A DNA stretch of 24,376 bases from CALBZE01 sp036381255 (GCA_036381255.1 DASVDG010000027.1:1-24376); one strand, 5' to 3'; counted from the stretch's first letter, positions 8,746 through 16,367 are shown. Program-made: numbers and translations. The notes: generated by a model from the sequence alone, not told the origin.

Positions 8746-9906
8746 TCAGTTCGGCCGGCCGCCCGCCTCGGCCACGCTCTCGACGAGCCGGACCTTCGCG
8801 TCGTGGATCAGCGTGTAGTGCCCGTTCGTCAGCACGATCTCGCCCGGCGCGACCAGCTCCGTGTCCGGATGGCGGACGATCTCGACCAGCGAATCGTTCT
8901 CCAGCCCCGTGGTCACGTAGCGCCACTTCGCGTAGCCATCCTCGAAGACGAACAGCATGGGCCGCCGGTCCCGCTCCAGGATCGCCGCCCGTGGGACCAG
9001 GATCCGGTTCGGGAACCGCCGCGCCTCCAGCGATACCCGCGCGTACATCCCCGGCAGGATCCGACCCTCGGGGTTCCGCAGCGTCACCGTCACCTTCGCC
9101 GTCCGCGTCGCCTCGTCGACCATCGGGTTGATCGTCTCGATCGTCCCCGTGAACGTCGTGTCCGGGAACGCCGCGAACGAGATCGCCGCCTGCCGCCCCG
9201 GCGTCAGGTACGCGACCTCCCCCTCCAGCACCTGCACCTCGACCTTGATCGGGTCCAGGTCGACCACCGTGAGCAGCTCGTCGCCCGGCCGCACCCACTG
9301 CCCCGGCACCACCCGCAGCGATGCGACGCGGCCCGGGAACGGCGCCCGCACCCGCGTCCGCGACAGTTGCAGCTCCGCCTCCCGCAGCGTCACGCGCGCC
9401 TGGTCGAGCTGACTCTTCGCCCGCGCCACCCGCTCGCGCTCCGCTCGCACCGCCGGATCCTCGATCCGATCGTCGAAGAGCGTCAGCTCCCGGAACGACG
9501 CCTCCGCCGACGTCACCGCCGCACGCGCGCGCTCCACCGCCAGCTCGTACTGCGTCGGATCCACCCGCAACAGGTCCGCGCCTTTCCCCACTCGCGCGTT
9601 CTCCCGCACGCCCACCGCCACCACCTGCCCCTCCACCTGCGCCAGGATCGTCGCCTGCCGGTACGCCGCCGCCTGCCCCGACGCCGTCACCGACAACACC
9701 AGCGTGTCCCGCACGACCGGCGCCCCCTCGACCGGGACCGCCACGTCCGTCGAGAACGCCGCCGCCGATTCCACGATCGGGCGGTCGCCGCCGGCGTCGG
9801 CCTCCGCCTCGTCGTCCTCCCGGACGCGCAGGTAAATGCCTGCGCCCATCACCACCAGTACCAGCAGGGCGACTCCGAAGCTGATCAGTCGTCGGGGAAC
9901 GGGCAT
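8746..9906 (-). CDS. RND pump periplasmic adaptor (membrane-fusion protein), 386 aa
   Basis: Links the inner-membrane permeases to the outer-membrane channel. The chosen start MPVPRRLISFG gives a single N-terminal membrane anchor (residues about 7-26), then an acidic stretch. The N-terminal lipoyl half (ATILAQVEGQVVAVGVRENA) is followed by an alpha-hairpin rich in Arg/Glu/Ala, the second lipoyl half (TRVRAPFPGRVASLRVVPGQ), a beta-barrel and a membrane-proximal domain. This is the standard HlyD/AcrA order and length. An upstream ATG at 10101 would add 65 residues that do not look like protein and would bury the anchor, so it is rejected. No strong Shine-Dalgarno site precedes 9906. First gene of the operon and the only adaptor for two permeases. 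Confidence 0.92.
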   Translation of the reverse strand: MPVPRRLISFGVALLVLVVMGAGIYLRVREDDEAEADAGGDRPIVESAAAFSTDVAVPVEGAPVVRDTLVLSVTASGQAAAYRQATILAQVEGQVVAVGVRENARVGKGADLLRVDPTQYELAVERARAAVTSAEASFRELTLFDDRIEDPAVRAERERVARAKSQLDQARVTLREAELQLSRTRVRAPFPGRVASLRVVPGQWVRPGDELLTVVDLDPIKVEVQVLEGEVAYLTPGRQAAISFAAFPDTTFTGTIETINPMVDEATRTAKVTVTLRNPEGRILPGMYARVSLEARRFPNRILVPRAAILERDRRPMLFVFEDGYAKWRYVTTGLENDSLVEIVRHPDTELVAPGEIVLTNGHYTLIHDAKVRLVESVAEAGGRPN

Positions 9907-10052
9907 GGTCCGTGATCGCCGATAGGTTGAAGGATGGGAGCGCCGCCGCGCCGCACCGCGCGCGTCCGGAACGACCCCGGATGCCGGAAGGTCGCACGCC
10001 CCGCGGCGCGAGGCCATGGCGAACCGGGACGCCCACGCCCCGGTCGTCGTTC

Positions 10053-10080
10053 TAACTAGGGATGCGGCACAGCGTGAAAA
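10053..10080 (-). promoter_or_regulatory. Alternative candidate promoter for the efflux operon
   Basis: On the minus strand TTTTCA (10075-10080) and TAGTTA (10053-10058) are 16 bp apart in a locally AT-richer patch, giving a leader of about 140 nt before the adaptor ATG. It is weaker than the candidate at 10121-10150. Confidence 0.25.
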
Positions 10081-10120
10081 GGGTTGCACCGGCTCCTGCA
10101 CGCCGGCGCCCGCGCTGTCG

Positions 10121-10150
10121 ATACTATGGGTTTAGTTGACCACGGGTCAA
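10121..10150 (-). promoter_or_regulatory. Candidate promoter of the efflux operon with overlapping inverted repeat
   Basis: Minus strand TTGACC (10145-10150) and TAGTAT (10121-10126) are separated by 18 bp, a good sigma-70-like match in a very GC-rich region. The -35 box is one arm of a perfect inverted repeat TTGACC-ACG-GGTCAA (10136-10150), which could be an operator. The stop codon of the upstream small gene (10147-10149) lies inside the -35 box. A transcript from here would have a leader of about 205 nt before the adaptor. Confidence 0.45.
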
Positions 10151-10416
10151 GGGTCGGCGTCCCGGTCGCGCTGCCGCTGGATCGCGTCGGCGATGCGCTG
10201 GGCGATGCGTTCTTCGCGCTCGTGCTGCTCGAGCAGGCGCTCGGTGGCGTCATCCTGGCCGTTGACCTGGGCCTCGGCGATCATGCGGCGGTAGCGGGCG
10301 AGCGCGTCGAGGCGGTCGCAGAGCTCGCGCTCGAGGGGGTCTTCGTCGGAGCCGTCGCGGTCGGCGTCCTCCCAGAAGGCATCGAGCCCGGGCGTGGGGT
10401 AGGCATCTCGGTCCAT
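10147..10416 (-). CDS. Small charged helical protein of unknown function, 89 aa
   Basis: Not a family I recognise. The protein starts MDRDAYPTPGLDAFWED, has a highly acidic segment (DADRDGSDEDPLERE) and then long, strongly charged helices (LDALARYRRMIAEAQVNG, LLEQHEREERIAQRIADAIQ) with coiled-coil-like spacing. There is no signal peptide or membrane segment, so it is probably cytoplasmic. The amphipathic periodicity and choice of residues argue for a real gene rather than a chance frame. No Shine-Dalgarno site is visible before the ATG at 10416. It lies between a terminator-like hairpin (10461-10497) and the efflux operon promoter. It could be co-transcribed with the pump genes by read-through. 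Confidence 0.6.
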   Translation of the reverse strand: MDRDAYPTPGLDAFWEDADRDGSDEDPLERELCDRLDALARYRRMIAEAQVNGQDDATERLLEQHEREERIAQRIADAIQRQRDRDADP

Positions 10417-10460
10417 GCGGGCGGTTCGTCCGGGTCGCGGAGGCGCGTCCGTGAAAGGGA

Positions 10461-10497
10461 GAAGCCCCGAACCGCCGAATCGGGGGTCCGGGGCTTC
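10461..10497 (-). terminator. Terminator hairpin after the GGDEF-EAL gene
   Basis: GAAGCCCCG (10461-10469) pairs perfectly with CGGGGCTTC (10489-10497), and the loop can add CCG/CGG and ACC/GGT pairs. On the minus strand it is followed by a pyrimidine-rich TCCCTTTC. It lies about 50 nt past the stop codon of the c-di-GMP gene. Confidence 0.65.
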
Positions 10498-10548
10498 CTC
10501 GCGGGCCTCGTCAGCGATCCTTGCAAGGGGTGTTCCGGAGCGGCGGGA

Positions 10549-13467
10549 TCAGTGGACGGCGCGAGCCATCCCATCGGGCGCGGCGACGGGATCGAGCAGG
10601 GGCTGTGCGCGCAACAGCTCGCCGGCGTCGTGGGCGTCGACGGGCGGAGAGATGCGGTGGCCCTGGGCGTAGCGGCAGCCGAGTTCGAGCATGCGTTCGA
10701 GCTGGAGGTCGGTCTCGACGCCCTCGGGGACGGCCTCCATGCCGAGGCTCTCGGCGAGGCCGAGGATGGTGCGGACGATCTCGACGTGGTCGCCGCCGTT
10801 GCCGACGCGCCCGACGAAGGAGCGGTCGATCTTCAGCGTGTCGGCCGGGAACCGGTGCAGGTAGCTGAGCGAGGAGTAGCCGGTGCCGAAGTCGTCGATG
10901 CAGAGGCGGACGCCGCGTCGCCTGAGCTGGCTGAAGGTGGCGATGGAATCTTCCGGGTTGCCCATGACGGTGCTTTCGGTGATCTCGAGCTCGAGGAACC
11001 GGCCGGCGAGGCCGGTTTCGCGGAGCACCGCGTCGACTTCGGCGACGAGGTCGCCCTGGGAGAACTGCTTGCCCGAGATGTTGACGTTCACGGTGATGCG
11101 GTCGGCGGCGTGGGCGTCGTGCCAGGCGCGGAGCTGGCGGCACGCCTCGCGGAGGACCCACGAGCCGAGGGGCACGACGAGCCCGGTCTCCTCGGCGATC
11201 GGGATGAATTCGTTCGGCGCGAGCTCGCCGCGCTCGGGGTGCATCCAGCGCAGCAGCGCCTCGAATCCGACGATCCTGCCGGTGGCGAGCGACACGATCG
11301 GCTGGTAGAGGAGCCGGAACTCCTGCCGGTCGACGGCCTTGCGCAGGTCGGTCTCGAGCTGGAGCAGCGCGACGACCTGCTCGTGCATGGCGCTGTCGAA
11401 CACCTCGTAGCGGCCACGCCCCTGGGCCTTGGCGCGGTACAGCGCGATGTCGGCGTCGCGCAGGAGGTCCTCGGGCCGGGTGTAGTCGGCCGAGCTGAGC
11501 GCGATGCCCAGGCTGCCGCCGATGAACACCTCCTGGCCTTCCAGGCGGAACGGCCGTTCGAGCTCCTGGAGCACCCGCTCGGAGATGCGGGTCGCATCGC
11601 CGGCGTCGCGGATGGAGTCGAGCAGGATCCCGAACTCGTCGCCGCCGAGGCGCGCGACGGTGTCGGCCGGCCGCAGGCATTCCTCGAGGCGCTGGGCGAT
11701 CGCGACGAGCAGCCGGTCGCCGACGAGGTGGCCGAGGCTGTCGTTGACCACCTTGAAGCGGTCCAGGTCGAGGAACAGGACGGCGAAATGGTCCGAGCGC
11801 CGGCGCGACCGGCCGAGCAGCAAGCCGAGCCGGTCCATGAAGAGCGCGCGGTTGGCGAGTCCGGTCAGCGCGTCGTGGAACGCGTCGTGGAGCAGCCGCT
11901 CCTCGGCCTTCTTGCGGTCGGTGATGTCGGTCTGCGAGCCGGCCATGCGGTGCGGCACGCCCTCGGCGTTTCGCACGGCCAGCCCGCGGCTGAGCATCCA
12001 GCGGTAGCTCCCGTCGGCGTGGCGGATGCGGTGCTCGTGCTCGAAGTGCGGAGTGCGACCCTCGAGATGGGCGTCGATCGCGCGGCGGAGCGCATCGCGG
12101 TCCTCGTCGTGGACTCGCCGGAACCACTCGTCCGGCGCGGTGCCGACATCGTCCTCGGCCAGACCCAGCATCGACTTCCAGCGCGGCGAGTAGTAGACGA
12201 CGTCGGTCTCGAGGTCCCAGTCCCAGAGTCCCTCGTTCGCGCCGCGGACGGCGAGGGCGTACCGTTCCTCGCTCTCCCGGAGCGCGCGCTCCGCCCGCTT
12301 TCGCTCCGTGATGTCGTGGATGATGCCGTGATAGCCCAGGATCGTGCCGTCGTACGCGCGGCGGACGGTGGACTTCAGGATGCAGTCGATGATCGTGCCG
12401 TCCTTGCGACGGAACTGGACCTCGAAGCTGCGGAGCGAGCCGCGGCGCTCGATCTCGGACTGGTAGCGGTCGCGGTCGGCCGGGTCGAGGTAGAAATCCC
12501 GGGCGTTCATCCCGGTGACCTCCTCGGGCGTGAATCCGAACAGCTCGTAGAACGAGCGGTTCGCCTCGAGGATGCGGCCGTCGCGGCTGGTAATGTAGAT
12601 GGCGTCGCGGGCTTCCTGGAAGAGGATGCGGTACTTCTCCTCGCTCTGCCGGAGCGCCTCCTCCGTGCGTCGCCGCTCGGTGATGTCGTGGACGATCGAG
12701 AAGAGGAGCTTTCGCCCGCCCACGTCGACCGGCCCCGAGTGGACCTCGACGTCGCGGATGGCGCCGGAGGCGAGGCGGTGGGCGAAGACGAAACTCGTGC
12801 AGCTCTCCGCCGTCGCCTGCCGCATGCGTTCGGCCACCTCGTCCGGGGGCAATGAGTTCAGGTCCGTGATGTTGCGGCGCTTCAGCTCGTCCCGCGAGTA
12901 GCCGTAGAAGTCCGCGGCCGCCGGGTTCGCGTCGACGATGCGGCCGGTTTCCGGGTCGATCAGGAGCTTGACCGCCCGGTTCCGCTCGAAGATCTGGCGG
13001 TAGAGCGCCTCGCTCTCGCGCAGTGCGCGCTCCGAGGAGGTGCGGTCGCCGATGTCCCGTACGACCAGGGCGAACTCGCCGCCGACCAGGCGAGTGAACG
13101 AGACCTCGAGCGGGAACGTGGTGCCGTCCCGCCGCGTGCCGATGGCCTCACCGTGCCAGCGACCGTCGCGGGCGCAGGCGGCGGAGACCTCCCGCTCGAT
13201 CCGTTCCGCTTCCTCGGCCGGATGGAGCGACTTCCAGTCGCGGCCGACGAGGGCGTCCCGCCCGCCCCAGCCGAAGATGCGGGCGTGCGCCGCGTTGACA
13301 TAGCGGAACCGCGCGTTCGTCCCGACGATCGCCATCCCGTCGCTGCACGCCTCGACGGCGGCCGCGAGCTGGCGCGCGAGGTCGCCGGACGGCCCGGTCG
13401 CGGCGGACCGCGCCAAGGGCGCTGGTGCGGCGACGGCGTTGTCGTGCGGGAGGGGTCCGTCCGCCAT
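10549..13467 (-). CDS. Four-PAS GGDEF-EAL c-di-GMP signalling protein, 972 aa
   Basis: Predicted to make and/or degrade cyclic di-GMP under control of sensory PAS domains. Order: four PAS modules, each closing with a PAC-type motif (VVRDIGDRTSSERAL, IVHDITERRRTEEAL, IIHDITERKRAERAL, DITDRKKAEERL), then GGDEF, then EAL. The GGDEF site is canonical (RLGGDEFGILL) with an RPAD inhibitory I-site five residues before it. EAL motifs are all present: FEALLRW, NVNISGKQF, ELEITES, DDFGTGYSSL, TLKIDRSF and EGVET. Both activities are therefore chemically possible. No membrane segments are seen, so it is probably a soluble sensor. I chose ATG at 13467; a GTG at 13497 in the same frame would add 10 residues, and neither has a strong ribosome site. 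A promoter candidate lies at 13572-13601. Confidence 0.95.
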   Translation of the reverse strand: MADGPLPHDNAVAAPAPLARSAATGPSGDLARQLAAAVEACSDGMAIVGTNARFRYVNAAHARIFGWGGRDALVGRDWKSLHPAEEAERIEREVSAACARDGRWHGEAIGTRRDGTTFPLEVSFTRLVGGEFALVVRDIGDRTSSERALRESEALYRQIFERNRAVKLLIDPETGRIVDANPAAADFYGYSRDELKRRNITDLNSLPPDEVAERMRQATAESCTSFVFAHRLASGAIRDVEVHSGPVDVGGRKLLFSIVHDITERRRTEEALRQSEEKYRILFQEARDAIYITSRDGRILEANRSFYELFGFTPEEVTGMNARDFYLDPADRDRYQSEIERRGSLRSFEVQFRRKDGTIIDCILKSTVRRAYDGTILGYHGIIHDITERKRAERALRESEERYALAVRGANEGLWDWDLETDVVYYSPRWKSMLGLAEDDVGTAPDEWFRRVHDEDRDALRRAIDAHLEGRTPHFEHEHRIRHADGSYRWMLSRGLAVRNAEGVPHRMAGSQTDITDRKKAEERLLHDAFHDALTGLANRALFMDRLGLLLGRSRRRSDHFAVLFLDLDRFKVVNDSLGHLVGDRLLVAIAQRLEECLRPADTVARLGGDEFGILLDSIRDAGDATRISERVLQELERPFRLEGQEVFIGGSLGIALSSADYTRPEDLLRDADIALYRAKAQGRGRYEVFDSAMHEQVVALLQLETDLRKAVDRQEFRLLYQPIVSLATGRIVGFEALLRWMHPERGELAPNEFIPIAEETGLVVPLGSWVLREACRQLRAWHDAHAADRITVNVNISGKQFSQGDLVAEVDAVLRETGLAGRFLELEITESTVMGNPEDSIATFSQLRRRGVRLCIDDFGTGYSSLSYLHRFPADTLKIDRSFVGRVGNGGDHVEIVRTILGLAESLGMEAVPEGVETDLQLERMLELGCRYAQGHRISPPVDAHDAGELLRAQPLLDPVAAPDGMARAVH

Positions 13468-13571
13468 GCGTGGAGAGTTCCGTCGGCGTGGGTTCACGGG
13501 GCCGGGGCCGGCGTCGGTCGCGAAGGGTTCCGGGGCGGCGTGCGCCTTCCACGCGCGCCCGGTCGCCGTCT

Positions 13572-13601
13572 AAGATATCCCGGTGCCGCCCGAAATTGCA
13601 A
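13572..13601 (-). promoter_or_regulatory. Candidate promoter of the GGDEF-EAL gene
   Basis: Minus strand TTGCAA (13596-13601) and TATCTT (13572-13577) are 18 bp apart in one of the few AT-rich patches of the region. The expected leader is about 100 nt, reaching the ATG at 13467. It lies between the glycosyltransferase stop and this gene, suggesting separate transcription. Confidence 0.5.
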
Positions 13602-13611
13602 TCGTGGCGTG

Positions 13612-13629
13612 CCGCCGCCACCGCGGCGG
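13612..13629 (-). terminator. Hairpin immediately after the glycosyltransferase stop
   Basis: CCGCCGC (13612-13618) pairs with GCGGCGG (13623-13629) around a 4-nt loop, directly after the stop codon. There is no U-tract right behind it, so termination is only possible, not shown. Confidence 0.35.
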
Positions 13630-14754
13630 TCACGCGGCGCGGCCGAGCAGGTATTCGCGCTGGACCGTGTTCACGATCGATTCGGCGGCGCGCGGGCGGC
13701 CGGCGCGGCGCGCCGCGGCCGCCAGGGCCTCCAGCGTGCCGGGCTCGCGGAACACGCGCTCGAGCGCCCGGCGCAGCGCCTCGGCCGTCGGCGCGGCCAG
13801 GGCCGCACCCGCGGCGACGAGTGCACGCGTGTTCCCCTCCTCCTGCCCCGGGACCGGGCGCGTGAGCAGGAGCGGCCGCCCGACCGCCAGCGTCTCGCTC
13901 GTCGTGAGGCCGCCCGGCTTGGTGACGACGACATCCGCCGCCGCGACCAGGGTCGGCACATCGGTCACGTAGCCGTGGACGCGGAGCCGGTCGCCCGGGA
14001 TGCCGCGCGCGGCGAGCCGCGCGCGGGCCGCCGCGTTGCGACCGCAGACCGCGACCACCTGGAGGCCGGGGACGTCGGCCGAAAGCGCGGCCTCCACCGA
14101 GTCCTCGACGCCCAGCCCGAGCCCGCCGCCCATGACGAGCGCGACGGGCCGCGCCGGATCCAGCCCGAGCCCGGCGCGCGCATCCGCCGCGTCGGGCGCC
14201 GCGCCGAAATCCGACGCGACGGGGATCCCCGTCGCCTCGACCCGGGCGCCGCGGATCCGCCGCCGGACCTGCTCCGCCAGCCCCTCCGTCGCCACGAAGT
14301 ACCGCGACACGTCCGGCTGCACCCAGTAATGGTGGAGCACGAAATCGGTCACGACCACCGCGAACGGCGGCAGCCCCGGCCGCCCCGCCGCCACCTGGCA
14401 CGGCAGGAAGTGCGTGCAGATGCACACGTCCCACTCCGCCCCGCGGAGCAGCCGGCGAAACTCCCGGAACAGCACGTACTGCGCGACGACGCCCCAGCGC
14501 GCCTCGTTCGTGCCCGGCCGGTCCGTGCGCTCGTAGAGCTGCCGCCAGAGCCACGGCGCCCGCGAGGCGACGAGCTCGAATCCGCCGCCGTACGCGCGCC
14601 GCACCCACCCCGGCGCCAGGTCGAGCACGTCCACGTGCTCGACTCGTGCGTCGGGAACATCACGCTCGAACGCGAGCCGCAGCGCTTCCGCCGCCCGCAC
14701 GTGACCCGTACCCGCCGTTGTGGATACGAGCAGGATGCCCCGCTTTCCGTGCAT
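13630..14754 (-). CDS. MGDG-synthase/UgtP-type glycosyltransferase (GT28 family), 374 aa
   Basis: Predicted to transfer a sugar from a nucleotide sugar to diacylglycerol or a similar lipid at the inner face of the membrane. The N-terminal half carries the STTAGTGHVRAAEAL motif (residues about 11-25) and VVVTDFVLHHYWVQP near 132-146, both typical of the MGDG-synthase N-terminal domain. The C-terminal half has VMGGGLGLG near 206-214, TKPGGLTTSETLA near 278-290 and PGQEEGNTR near 300-308, which form the nucleotide-sugar site of GT28 enzymes. Length matches the family. ATG at 14754 is preceded on the minus strand by an AGGAGGAGAGG site. It is divergent from the membrane-protein gene to the right. 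Sugar and lipid specificity cannot be read from the sequence. Confidence 0.9.
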   Translation of the reverse strand: MHGKRGILLVSTTAGTGHVRAAEALRLAFERDVPDARVEHVDVLDLAPGWVRRAYGGGFELVASRAPWLWRQLYERTDRPGTNEARWGVVAQYVLFREFRRLLRGAEWDVCICTHFLPCQVAAGRPGLPPFAVVVTDFVLHHYWVQPDVSRYFVATEGLAEQVRRRIRGARVEATGIPVASDFGAAPDAADARAGLGLDPARPVALVMGGGLGLGVEDSVEAALSADVPGLQVVAVCGRNAAARARLAARGIPGDRLRVHGYVTDVPTLVAAADVVVTKPGGLTTSETLAVGRPLLLTRPVPGQEEGNTRALVAAGAALAAPTAEALRRALERVFREPGTLEALAAAARRAGRPRAAESIVNTVQREYLLGRAA

Positions 14755-14769
14755 GCGCTCCTCTCCTCC

Positions 14770-14797
14770 TTCGGTCGTGACCCGGCCACCGACCGAA
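14770..14797. repeat. Inverted repeat upstream of the glycosyltransferase
   Basis: TTCGGTCG (14770-14777) and CGACCGAA (14790-14797) are perfect inverted arms 12 nt apart, in the leader just before the ribosome site of the glycosyltransferase. Either a DNA operator or a leader hairpin is possible. Confidence 0.4.
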
Positions 14798-14874
14798 CGA
14801 GTACTACACCCGCGTCACCGAAAGGTAGCGGCACGGCCACGCGCCGGTATCGCCCGCGGCCCGCGCTCGCGCCG

Positions 14875-14908
14875 CCGCCGGCCGCGACGTAGGTGTCGCG
14901 GCCGGCGG
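14875..14908. repeat. Perfect 14-bp-arm hairpin between divergent genes
   Basis: CCGCCGGCCGCGAC (14875-14888) and GTCGCGGCCGGCGG (14895-14908) are perfect complements around GTAGGT. The element lies between the divergent glycosyltransferase and membrane-protein genes, where a terminator would not be expected, so a regulatory or repeat-family role is possible. Confidence 0.5.
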
Positions 14909-15002
14909 ACCCGCCGCTTGTTCCGTCGCCGCGCGACGCCGTATGTTCCGCGGCGGACGGCACTCGCCGCCCGCTCGGGCTCCGGCTGCATCGGGAGAAG
15001 CG

Positions 15003-15458
15003 TTGCTGCTCGACCACCTGATCTTCTTCGCCTCGCTGATCGGCATCGCCGCGGCGTTCGCGCGGCTCGAGATCGAGATCGAGGGCGGCGCCGGCTGGGC
15101 GAGCGCGCTCCCCACCTGGCGGATCGACAACCGCTGGACCCGGCGACTCCTCGGCGGCAGGGCGTTGACCGGGTACCACCTGTGCGCGCACCTGTTCCTG
15201 CTGCTGGTCGGCCACCTGCCGTACGCGATGGCGTTCGTGCGGCCGTCGCTCGCCGCGGAGGCCCGTATCGCTTCGTTCCTCGTCCTCTTCTGGATCCTCG
15301 AGGATTTCCTCTGGTTCGTGTACAACCCCGCGTTCGGCATCCGTCGATTCCGGAGGGAGCACATCCCGTGGCACGCGGCCAGCTGGTGGTGGATCATGCC
15401 GCGCGAGTACTGGCTCTTGCCGCCCGTCGCTCTCGCGCTGTACGCATGGAGCTGGTGA
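15003..15458 (+). CDS. Small polytopic membrane protein of unknown function, about 151 aa
   Basis: I do not recognise a named family. The preferred start is TTG at 15003 with GGGAGAAG at 14993-15000; the ATG at 14943 would add 20 Pro/Arg-rich residues before the first membrane helix and has no ribosome site. Four hydrophobic segments are visible: LDHLIFFASLIGIAAAFA, HLFLLLVGHLPYAMAFV, ASFLVLFWILEDFLWFVY and YWLLPPVALALYAW. Between the third and fourth lies a dense aromatic/His patch (EHIPWHAASWWWIMP). Conserved-looking charged residues inside the third helix (ED) suggest function rather than a filler membrane anchor. It precedes the FMN-protein gene by 88 nt on the same strand and may share a transcript with it. 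Confidence 0.78.
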   Translation: MLLDHLIFFASLIGIAAAFARLEIEIEGGAGWASALPTWRIDNRWTRRLLGGRALTGYHLCAHLFLLLVGHLPYAMAFVRPSLAAEARIASFLVLFWILEDFLWFVYNPAFGIRRFRREHIPWHAASWWWIMPREYWLLPPVALALYAWSW

Positions 15459-15546
15459 GAAGCGCCGATGTCCGCCGGCCCCCGATGTGCACGGGATGCG
15501 ACCAGGCAACGTCCGCCGGCACGCTCAACCCCGAGGGAGGACGTCG

Positions 15547-16023
15547 ATGCGCCCCGAACCTGCACTCCGGATCCGCGAGCTGGGCCCCCGAGAGATCGAA
15601 GCGATTCTCGACCGCAACAACGTCGGCAGGATCGCCTTTTCCTTTCGCGACCGCGTGGACATCGAGCCGATCAACTACGTTCACTCCGAGGGTTGGCTGT
15701 ACGGCCGGACTTCGCCCGGCACCAAGCTGGCGACGATCCAGCACAACTACTGGGTCGCGTTCGAGGTCGACGAAGTCGAGGGGGTCTACGACTGGCGCAG
15801 CGTGGTCGTGCACGGCGGGTTCTACACCATCCCGCCCGCCGGTTCGGAGCAGACGGTGGAAGTCTGGGAGCGCGCCGTCGCGCTCCTGCGCTCCCTCTGG
15901 CCCTCGATGCTGACCGCCGAAGATCCCGCGGCGCACCGGTGGGTGCTGTTCCGGATCGCGATCCAGGAAGTACGCGGCTTCGCCGCCACCAGCGAACCCG
16001 ACGCCGGGGGAGCGGCAGGATGA
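15547..16023 (+). CDS. Pyridoxamine 5'-phosphate oxidase-family FMN-binding protein, 158 aa
   Basis: A split-barrel flavoprotein of the PPOX superfamily, closest in style to the NimA-like/general stress group. Visible hallmarks: the N-terminal helix (LGPREIEAILDRNNVGRIAF), the barrel strands DIEPINYVHSEGWLYGRTSP and GTKLATIQHNYWVAFEVDEV, then DWRSVVVHGGFYTI, and a C-terminal strand VLFRIAIQEVRG. These place FMN-phosphate-binding residues (RTSPGTK) where expected. The start at 15547 has GGGAGGA just upstream; a GTG/ATG 20 codons earlier lacks one. Substrate is unknown; relatives reduce nitro compounds, bind F420/heme or simply bind FMN. It converges with the HU gene. Confidence 0.9.
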   Translation: MRPEPALRIRELGPREIEAILDRNNVGRIAFSFRDRVDIEPINYVHSEGWLYGRTSPGTKLATIQHNYWVAFEVDEVEGVYDWRSVVVHGGFYTIPPAGSEQTVEVWERAVALLRSLWPSMLTAEDPAAHRWVLFRIAIQEVRGFAATSEPDAGGAAG

Positions 16024-16028
16024 ACGAA

Positions 16029-16052
16029 CGCCCCGGGGTCGCCCCCGAGGCG
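16029..16052. terminator. Possible bidirectional terminator between PPOX and HU genes
   Basis: CGCCCCGGGG (16029-16038) pairs with CCCCGAGGCG (16043-16052) with one C-A mismatch and a short loop. It sits between two convergent genes, where a shared terminator is expected. There is no clear U-tract on either side. Confidence 0.45.
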
Positions 16053-16079
16053 TCTCACGCCGAGCCCGCGACAGACGGC

Positions 16080-16367
16080 TCAGCCGCCGATGCCCTCCTT
16101 GAGGCTCTTCCCTGCACGGAACGCCGGCGCCTTCGACGCCGGTACGCGCATCTGCTGCCCCGTCCGCGGGTTCCGCGCCATCCGCTCCGCCCGCTGCCGC
16201 ACCTCGAACGTGCCGAAACCGGTGATGCTCACACGATCGCCGCGCCGCATGGCCCGCGCCAGGATGCCCTCCTGCGGATCGAACAGCGAATCCACCACCA
16301 TCCGCGCGTCCTTCTTCGACAGGTCGCTGCGCGCGGCGAGTTGATCCACGAGTTCGGCCTTGTTCAT
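16080..16367 (-). CDS. HU-family DNA-binding protein, 95 aa
   Basis: Histone-like nucleoid protein that bends DNA as a dimer. The start MNKAELVDQLA and the signature GFGTFEVRQRAERMARNPRT, followed by the DNA-binding arm with GQQMRVPASKAPAF and the closing helix GKSLKEGI, are diagnostic. Size is exactly that of HU/IHF proteins. The ATG at 16367 has GGAGG five nt upstream on the minus strand, so longer upstream frames are not needed. It carries the Pro of the arm tip (RNPRTG). The 'EGILARAM' helix is slightly unusual but unbroken. HU cannot be separated from IHF with certainty by eye, though the homodimeric HU type is more likely. Confidence 0.96.
   Translation of the reverse strand: MNKAELVDQLAARSDLSKKDARMVVDSLFDPQEGILARAMRRGDRVSITGFGTFEVRQRAERMARNPRTGQQMRVPASKAPAFRAGKSLKEGIGG

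Noticed and set aside
9907..10101. 65-residue N-terminal extension of the adaptor
   Set aside because: It would bury the membrane anchor and overlaps the weaker promoter candidate; composition is not protein-like.
10084..12855. 923-codon plus-strand open frame
   Set aside because: It lies opposite the PAS-GGDEF-EAL gene, whose motifs are unambiguous; the plus frame has no recognisable domain.
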